A model generated the notes under the pieces. It had not been told where the DNA came from and searched no databases. It saw only the letters and a list, made by a program, of their open reading frames with translations. Shown here piece after piece: positions 7,135-11,043 of a stretch of 11,043 nucleotides of DNA. Both the position numbers and the translations under genes were made by a program. Numbering within the stretch: the first letter of the stretch is position 1; the number at the start of each line of letters is the position of its first letter. The stretch is taken from positions 1-11,043 of the forward strand of contig CALZIH010000117.1 in NCBI GenBank assembly GCA_945787305.1, in the 5' to 3' direction. Origin of the DNA: an uncultured Desulfobulbaceae bacterium (GTDB taxonomy: Bacteria > Desulfobacterota > Desulfobulbia > Desulfobulbales > Desulfobulbaceae).

Positions 7135-7148
7135 CTGTCCAAGGACAG
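7135..7148. promoter_or_regulatory. Palindrome CTGTCCAAGGACAG, candidate operator
   Basis: Two perfect 6-base arms (7135-7140, 7143-7148) around a 2-base centre. The centre lies roughly 48 bases upstream of the predicted start site for the Rrf2 unit, a usual place for a dimeric regulator that overlaps or abuts the -35 region. Either the Rrf2 protein or the NarL-type response regulator encoded nearby could bind it. It does not match the IscR or NsrR consensus sites I remember. Confidence 0.4.
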
Positions 7149-7206
7149 CACATTAATCACGGAACCTCTTGCAATCACGAGAGATCCAGCGATCGTGCAG
7201 TAGCGA

Positions 7207-8442
7207 TCAATATGAACCGCTAGCGTCCACTCCCCGCACATCCTTAATACTGATTTTCCCTCGATCCATAGACCACCAGACATAGACAATATAGGCCAGG
7301 ACAACAGGGATAGCCAGCGCAACCCATGTCATAACCTGAAGGGTATAAAGGCTGCTGGATGCGTTATAAATGGTCAAGCTGGATTGGAGATCGACTTTTG
7401 AGGGATAGAACGCGGTATTATTGAAGCCTGCCATTCCAAAAACAGCAAGACCAACAAAAACAGTCCCAAGACCGGATGACCAGATACCATATTTGGCCGA
7501 ACTTCTCGTCGTCACCATCACTCCGGTCACCACCAGGATCAAACCAACAATAAGAGCAACAGCAAGCTCTGGTACCTGCACCAAGTTAAGGAGGTATTTC
7601 CAGGTGACACGAATGACTTCCCCATTTTCAGAGAGCCCGAAACCTTCCATGGGCAGAACCTGGACAACGAACCAACTGAGGAACGGAAGGCTGTAGAGGA
7701 AGTTCTTTTGTACGGCGGAACGCAATCGCTCTTCCAGCTCACCATATCCTTTACAATTAATATTATTGATAAGATACATCGCCCCAAGGGTTCGAGCGTT
7801 GAACACTAGGAAAAGTCCGACCGACAGGTTAAAAAGAGAAAAAACGGCTTCAAGCCCCCGAAACGAACTTGTCCAGGTAACAAAATTATAACTGCTTAAC
7901 ATGAAATTGGCGCCGGTAAAAAACGTGCCGATTGCAACCCCAATAAGGAGGATGCCCAACGAACCGTTAACCAGCATAAACGTTTCGTAAACCTTTGCTC
8001 CAAGCAGATTACCGGGCTTTTTACGATACTCGTAGCTGACAGCCTGCAGGATAAACGTAAACAGGATCAGAACCCACACCCAGTACGCTCCACCAAAGGA
8101 CGTCGAGTAAAACTTGGGGAAAGCTGCAAACATGGCGCCGCCAAAAAGGACCAGAGTGGTGAAAGCCAACTCCCACTTTCTTCCCAGCGAATTGATAACA
8201 AGGTCTTTTTCCGTCTCTGTTTTTGCCACCTGCCAGAGCAGGGTCTGCCCTCCCTGAACAAAGGTCAGAAAAAGAAAAATGGTCTTATATTGAACAACCT
8301 CCCCCCTGTCAAGGGGAAAATACCCAACAGTAACACGGCGCAAAGGCAAAACGAGAGCGGCGTTGCAAGGCAAGATCTTGAAGATATCTTCCCTATACTT
8401 TATAGTTAACTTCCGCCCTCCTCTCATGCAAGAAGCACCCAA
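7207..8442 (-). CDS. cydB: Cytochrome bd quinol oxidase subunit II, N-terminus missing or misplaced
   Basis: The open frame runs from ATG 8442, but recognisable CydB begins only at residue 55 (codon at 8280): IFLFLTFVQGGQTLLWQ, then LGRKWELAFTTLVLFGGAMFAAFPKFYSTSFGGAYW and the remaining helices to WWSMDRGKI. This is the FVQGGQ type of CydB, as in Bacteroidota and epsilonproteobacteria, not the DGFD type of E. coli. The homologous part is 357 residues. About 15-25 residues, half of the first helix including the usual Trp-Trp, are absent. The 54 residues encoded upstream (for example LPLRRVTVGYFPLDRGEVV) do not look like CydB. No ATG/GTG start with a ribosome site exists close to 8280, and a strong promoter ends at 8284, so the upstream frame is probably not translated from that transcript. 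CydB partners CydA in the membrane. It may be a decayed copy, or expressed from an unclear start. Confidence 0.85.
   Translation of the reverse strand: MGASCMRGGRKLTIKYREDIFKILPCNAALVLPLRRVTVGYFPLDRGEVVQYKTIFLFLTFVQGGQTLLWQVAKTETEKDLVINSLGRKWELAFTTLVLFGGAMFAAFPKFYSTSFGGAYWVWVLILFTFILQAVSYEYRKKPGNLLGAKVYETFMLVNGSLGILLIGVAIGTFFTGANFMLSSYNFVTWTSSFRGLEAVFSLFNLSVGLFLVFNARTLGAMYLINNINCKGYGELEERLRSAVQKNFLYSLPFLSWFVVQVLPMEGFGLSENGEVIRVTWKYLLNLVQVPELAVALIVGLILVVTGVMVTTRSSAKYGIWSSGLGTVFVGLAVFGMAGFNNTAFYPSKVDLQSSLTIYNASSSLYTLQVMTWVALAIPVVLAYIVYVWWSMDRGKISIKDVRGVDASGSY
8284..8312 (-). promoter_or_regulatory. Near-consensus sigma-70 promoter at the broken 5' end of cydB, with a dyad over the -35
   Basis: Reverse-strand TTGACA (8312-8307), exactly 17 bases, then TATAAG (8289-8284). 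It is the best promoter in the window. Transcription would start near 8277, inside the recognisable cydB coding region. The -35 lies within the inverted repeat CCCCT-TGAC-AGGGG (8303-8316), a possible repressor site. Confidence 0.6.
8378..8406 (+). promoter_or_regulatory. Promoter of the histidine kinase / response regulator pair
   Basis: TTGAAG (8378-8383), a 17-base spacer and TATAGT (8401-8406, 5/6). Transcription would start near 8413, so the kinase cannot begin at the upstream ATG 8363 if this promoter is used. The -35 boxes of this and the cydB-side promoter are about 65 bp apart and point away from each other. Confidence 0.5.
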
Positions 8443-9895
8443 TTATGAGGTGCAATTGAACATTGGTAGCGACGGGAGAAAAATCTACTGCGAGAAGGAT
8501 TACCCCGAACCCCAATCAGGATATATTTCATTAAAACCAACCCAGATTAGAAGCACCAGGCAAACGCCATTGGACACCAAAAAGAAAATACTCACCATTG
8601 CCCGTGAACGAATGATCCTGCTCGGGGTTCTCCTCTCCGGGGTTTACTGGTTGTTGGAATCCTTTGTGCACTCGCACATATTTTTCAACGAACGCCCGGG
8701 TTTTCTGCACCAGGTTTTGACACCTGGTGCCCATGAAATCTGGATGAGGTTGATCATCGTTATCCTATTCATCTCCTTTGCCTGCTATGCCCAGTGGACA
8801 ATCGGTAGATTTAAAGAAGCAGAAAATGCTATCTGGCGGGCAAACGCCAAACTCACCCGGATCTTTGAAACTGCTGCCGACGGGATGCGTGTCGTTGATA
8901 GTGACCGCACCATTCTGGAGGTCAACACAACCTTTCTCCACATGGTTGACCTGAGTCGGGAGGATGTAATTGGGAAAAAATGTTTTGAAATCTTCAGCGG
9001 TTCAGCATGCCATGGCGACCGGTGCCCCATGGTTCGAATCATAGCAGGAGAGGAACGTATTGAATATGATGAATCAAAAATCAGCAGCAATGGAAAACAA
9101 ATCCCCTGCATTGTTACGGCAACACCCTTTAAGGACAGGAATGGTCAGCTTATAGGTATTGTAGAGGATTTCAAGGATATTTCCGACAGAAAACAGGCTG
9201 AACAGGATCTACGAACTTCACACGCCCAACTTCGTGAACTCAGCACCCATATGGAAAATGTTCGCGAGGAAGAACGGCGGAAGATGGCCAGAGAAATCCA
9301 CGATGAACTGGGGCAGGCCCTATCTGTATTGAAAATGGATGTCAAATGGCTTACACACCACCTTGCCGATGATACAACACTACTTGAGGACAAGCTAAAC
9401 TCCATATCCGATCGCATCGATACCACTATTCACACCGTACAGAGGCTCAGCTCCGAGTTGCGTCCCGGGATGCTCGATGACCTTGGACTCTCAGCGGCCA
9501 TAGAATGGCAGGCAAATGAAATACGTAATCGCGTGAACATCAATTTTGATATCGTATCCATCCCGGAAGATATTATCCTTGATGCAGCCTCATCTATCAC
9601 CCTTTTCCGGGTCTTTCAGGAAGCCCTGACCAATATTATCCGCCATGCCCGGGCAACCCAGGTCAAAATTGCCCTCAACCAGAACGGAAACAAGACGACC
9701 ATGACAATTCGGGACGACGGTCGTGGAATTACCCGACAACAGATAGCCGACCCAGCCTCACTGGGACTGATCGGTATGCGTGAGCGTATCAGCAACCTTG
9801 GTGGTCGGTTTGCGTTGTCAGGCGAACCCGGCAAGGGAACGACGATTAACGTATCAATTCCTTTTTTCCTTAAATCCAGCGAAAATAATGTATAG
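8426..9895 (+). CDS. Membrane PAS-domain sensor histidine kinase, NarX/DegS-like (HisKA_3)
   Basis: A 489-residue kinase counted from ATG 8426. Two membrane helices (about 63-79 and 105-125) flank a short external loop with three His. A PAS domain follows (about 145-255) with the Cys pattern CFEIFSGSACHGDRCPM, then a coiled linker, the HisKA_3 phosphoacceptor box REEERRKMAREIHDELGQ (His292), the N-box with Asn403 in ALTNIIRHARA, and ATP-binding DDGRG and GLIGMRERI. It should autophosphorylate and pass phosphate to the regulator encoded next. The signal is unknown; the Cys-rich PAS makes a redox or metal input possible. An in-frame ATG at 8363 lies upstream of the predicted promoter and is less likely. 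ATG 8426 has no clear ribosome site and only a short leader, so a later start cannot be excluded; the first 60 residues are polar and match nothing I know. Confidence 0.92.
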   Translation: MQEAPNYEVQLNIGSDGRKIYCEKDYPEPQSGYISLKPTQIRSTRQTPLDTKKKILTIARERMILLGVLLSGVYWLLESFVHSHIFFNERPGFLHQVLTPGAHEIWMRLIIVILFISFACYAQWTIGRFKEAENAIWRANAKLTRIFETAADGMRVVDSDRTILEVNTTFLHMVDLSREDVIGKKCFEIFSGSACHGDRCPMVRIIAGEERIEYDESKISSNGKQIPCIVTATPFKDRNGQLIGIVEDFKDISDRKQAEQDLRTSHAQLRELSTHMENVREEERRKMAREIHDELGQALSVLKMDVKWLTHHLADDTTLLEDKLNSISDRIDTTIHTVQRLSSELRPGMLDDLGLSAAIEWQANEIRNRVNINFDIVSIPEDIILDAASSITLFRVFQEALTNIIRHARATQVKIALNQNGNKTTMTIRDDGRGITRQQIADPASLGLIGMRERISNLGGRFALSGEPGKGTTINVSIPFFLKSSENNV

Positions 9896-10520
9896 AATAT
9901 TAATTGCAGATGATCATGCCATCGTCCGCGAGGGGTTGAAACAGATCCTGCAGGATTTCCCTGACATGAAGGTGACCGGAGAGGCTGATACCGGCAGACA
10001 AACCCTGCGGGCTGCCCGCAAGAGCAAGTTTGACCTGATTCTCCTCGACATCGCCATGCCCGACCGTAATGGTCTTGAAGTGCTGAAAGAATTGCGCCAT
10101 GACGGCTTAAACATCCCCATTTTGATGCTCAGCATGTACCCGGAGGAACAATATGCCATCCGCTCGCTGAAAGCCGGTGCAAACGGATACCTGACCAAGG
10201 AAAGCGCCCCGGATGAACTGATCGCTGCAATTCGCAAAGTTTTACAAGGCGGCAAATACATCAGCTCATCGTTAGCGGAAAAAATGGCCTGGTATCTGGA
10301 AACGGAACATGGGAAGAATGGCCACGAACTCCTTTCCGATCGCGAATACCAGGTTATGCTGATGATCGCCTCGGGAAAAACCGTGTCGGATATTGCAGAG
10401 GAACTCATGCTCAGCCCGAAAACCATCAGCACCAACCGAAGCCGGGCACTACAGAAAATGGGTATGAAAAATAACTCGGAATTCACCTATTACGCCATAA
10501 AGGAAGGACTGGTATACTAA
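9888..10520 (+). CDS. NarL/FixJ-family response regulator
   Basis: A 210-residue regulator. The receiver domain (1-120) has the acidic pair Asp8/Asp9, phosphoacceptor Asp54 in LILLDIAMPD, Ser82 and Lys104 (LTKES). The LuxR-type helix-turn-helix (149-208) has LSDREYQVMLMIASGKTVSDIAEELMLSPKTISTNRSR in the expected layout. It is the partner of the preceding kinase: its ATG overlaps the kinase stop by 8 bases and has no ribosome site of its own, so translation is probably coupled. The open frame extends upstream to 9780, but the receiver begins with MYRILIADDH, which fixes 9888. Targets are not shown; the divergently placed cyd genes and the secreted repeat protein downstream are candidates. Confidence 0.95.
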   Translation: MYRILIADDHAIVREGLKQILQDFPDMKVTGEADTGRQTLRAARKSKFDLILLDIAMPDRNGLEVLKELRHDGLNIPILMLSMYPEEQYAIRSLKAGANGYLTKESAPDELIAAIRKVLQGGKYISSSLAEKMAWYLETEHGKNGHELLSDREYQVMLMIASGKTVSDIAEELMLSPKTISTNRSRALQKMGMKNNSEFTYYAIKEGLVY

Positions 10521-10705
10521 CCCCTCTTTCTCACGGGTAGATTTGTCAGACAATCCCTACAAGAAAACACCTGCACGCCCTACGCTATTTTCCAGCCTCC
10601 ACTGACATACTTCTCCAACCACACCTTGTATATTTTCCTCAGGGTGTGGAGATATCTCTATTCCACGAACAGCACAATCAAGATTCTTTTTATCAGGAGG
10701 ACACA
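10521..10705. promoter_or_regulatory. Leader region with overlapping hairpins before the secreted repeat protein
   Basis: Within this 185-bp gap CCACACC (10619-10625) can pair with GGTGTGG (10643-10649), and GTGGA (10646-10650) can instead pair with TCCAC (10662-10666). The two pairings share bases 10646-10649 and exclude each other. A 10-bp palindrome GAGATATCTC (10649-10658) sits in the second one. TATATT at 10629-10634 is a possible -10 without a good -35. No T-run follows either stem immediately. It could be a protein-binding dyad or an RNA switch; evidence is only base pairing. Confidence 0.3.
10695..10700 (+). promoter_or_regulatory. Strong ribosome binding site of the repeat protein
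   Basis: AGGAGG, five bases (ACACA) before ATG 10706. It establishes the start of the gene that leaves the window. Confidence 0.75.
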
Positions 10706-11043
10706 ATGAAAAAGTATCAAAAAGCGATAGTGGCAGCACTGGCAATAAGCATGCTCTTGTGCGGTGGACAGGCTCTGGCAGGTAACGGGAAAGGATCCGG
10801 CGGATCTCAAAATGGAGGGTCAGGCACAGGTGATCAGGATCGCAAACGAGACGGTTCCTGCATGGAAAGCATTATGACCGGAACAGATGCTCTCCTGCTG
10901 GCCAGACAGAACGGTAACAGATCCGGTGACCGGGACGGCACCCCGGATCAGGATCGCGACCGGGACGATTCCTGCCTCGAAAACAGCATGACCGGGACAA
11001 GCTCAATCCTGCTGGCCGGACAGAACGGAAACATGTCCGGTGA
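10706..11043 (+). CDS. Secreted protein with Asp-rich 38-residue tandem repeats, 3' end outside window
   Basis: The frame is open from ATG 10706 to the window edge (112 codons). Residues 1-25 form a clear Sec signal peptide (MKKYQKAIVAALAISMLL, ending ALA before Gly26). A Gly/Ser/Asn-rich linker follows, then tandem repeats: DQDRKRDGSCMESIMTGT with ALLLARQNGN, and again DQDRDRDDSCLENSMTGT with ILLAGQNGN. Each unit has one Cys (Cys52, Cys90) and a DxDxD-like stretch (for example GDRDGTPDQDRDRDD), which resembles calcium-binding loops of dockerin or thrombospondin type 3 repeats but is not a clean match. I do not recognise the family. It is 185 bp downstream of the response regulator on the same strand, with its own strong ribosome site. 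A surface or extracellular role is likely. Confidence 0.8.
   Translation, partial: MKKYQKAIVAALAISMLLCGGQALAGNGKGSGGSQNGGSGTGDQDRKRDGSCMESIMTGTDALLLARQNGNRSGDRDGTPDQDRDRDDSCLENSMTGTSSILLAGQNGNMSG
10832..11043 (+). repeat. Tandem 114-bp coding repeat (one full, one partial unit)
   Basis: GATCAGGATCGC occurs at 10832 and again at 10946, 114 bases (38 codons) apart, and the following bases stay similar up to the window end. The second unit is cut off after 98 bases. Codons differ at many places, so the copies are not recent perfect duplicates. Confidence 0.75.

Noticed and set aside
8363..8425. Upstream extension of the histidine kinase from ATG 8363
   Set aside because: It would span the predicted promoter (8378-8406) and adds no domain; kept only as an alternative start.
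9780..9887. Upstream extension of the response regulator
   Set aside because: It overlaps the kinase ATP-binding domain in another frame; the receiver fold starts at MYRILIADDH.
9914..10486. 190-codon open frame antisense to the response regulator
   Set aside because: Serine/arginine-rich mirror of a well-supported receiver/LuxR gene.

Overview
The window reads as chromosomal DNA of an anaerobic or microaerobic deltaproteobacterium. My best guess is Desulfobacterota near Desulfobulbales, inferred from remembered family resemblance and the mix of genes (DUF4492-linked cytochrome bd, c-di-GMP effector, PAS/NarL-type two-component pair). No rRNA, tRNA, insertion sequence or CRISPR array is visible.

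Layout. Positions 1-329 (minus) hold the 5' end of an EamA/DMT-type transporter that leaves the window. A divergent plus-strand pair follows: a small Cys-containing lipoprotein (480-992) and a YcgR-like PilZ protein (1075-1989). After a 246-bp convergent gap comes a minus-strand block, in transcription order: cydB body (7207 to about 8280), Rrf2 regulator (6580-7071), DUF4492 protein (6301-6570), cydA (4763-6301), a 30-residue membrane protein with an excellent ribosome binding site (4547-4639), and a 747-residue AAA+ ATPase (2236-4479). Divergent from cydB is an overlapping histidine kinase / response regulator pair (8426-9895, 9888-10520). At the right edge a secreted protein with 38-residue Asp-rich repeats starts at 10706 and leaves the window.

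How the genes fit. DUF4492, CydA and probably the 30-residue protein look like parts of a cytochrome bd quinol oxidase, used for respiration or oxygen defence at low oxygen. The Rrf2 protein has an IscR-like Cys3His ligand set, so an Fe-S-sensing switch for the oxidase is plausible. The adjacent NarL-type pair, whose sensor has a Cys-rich PAS domain, could be a second redox input.

Most unusual points: (1) cydB sits upstream of the regulator instead of next to cydA, and its recognisable homology starts abruptly inside the first membrane helix, exactly where a near-consensus promoter lies. Just after cydA there is a short non-coding stretch that resembles the missing start of cydB. This suggests the locus was duplicated or rearranged, or that the sequence is mis-joined. 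(2) The AAA+ ATPase has a long N-terminal part that recalls proteins associated with bacterial RyR domains, and its role is unknown. (3) The 30-residue membrane protein is a candidate unannotated oxidase subunit. All family assignments come from reading motifs, without database searches.
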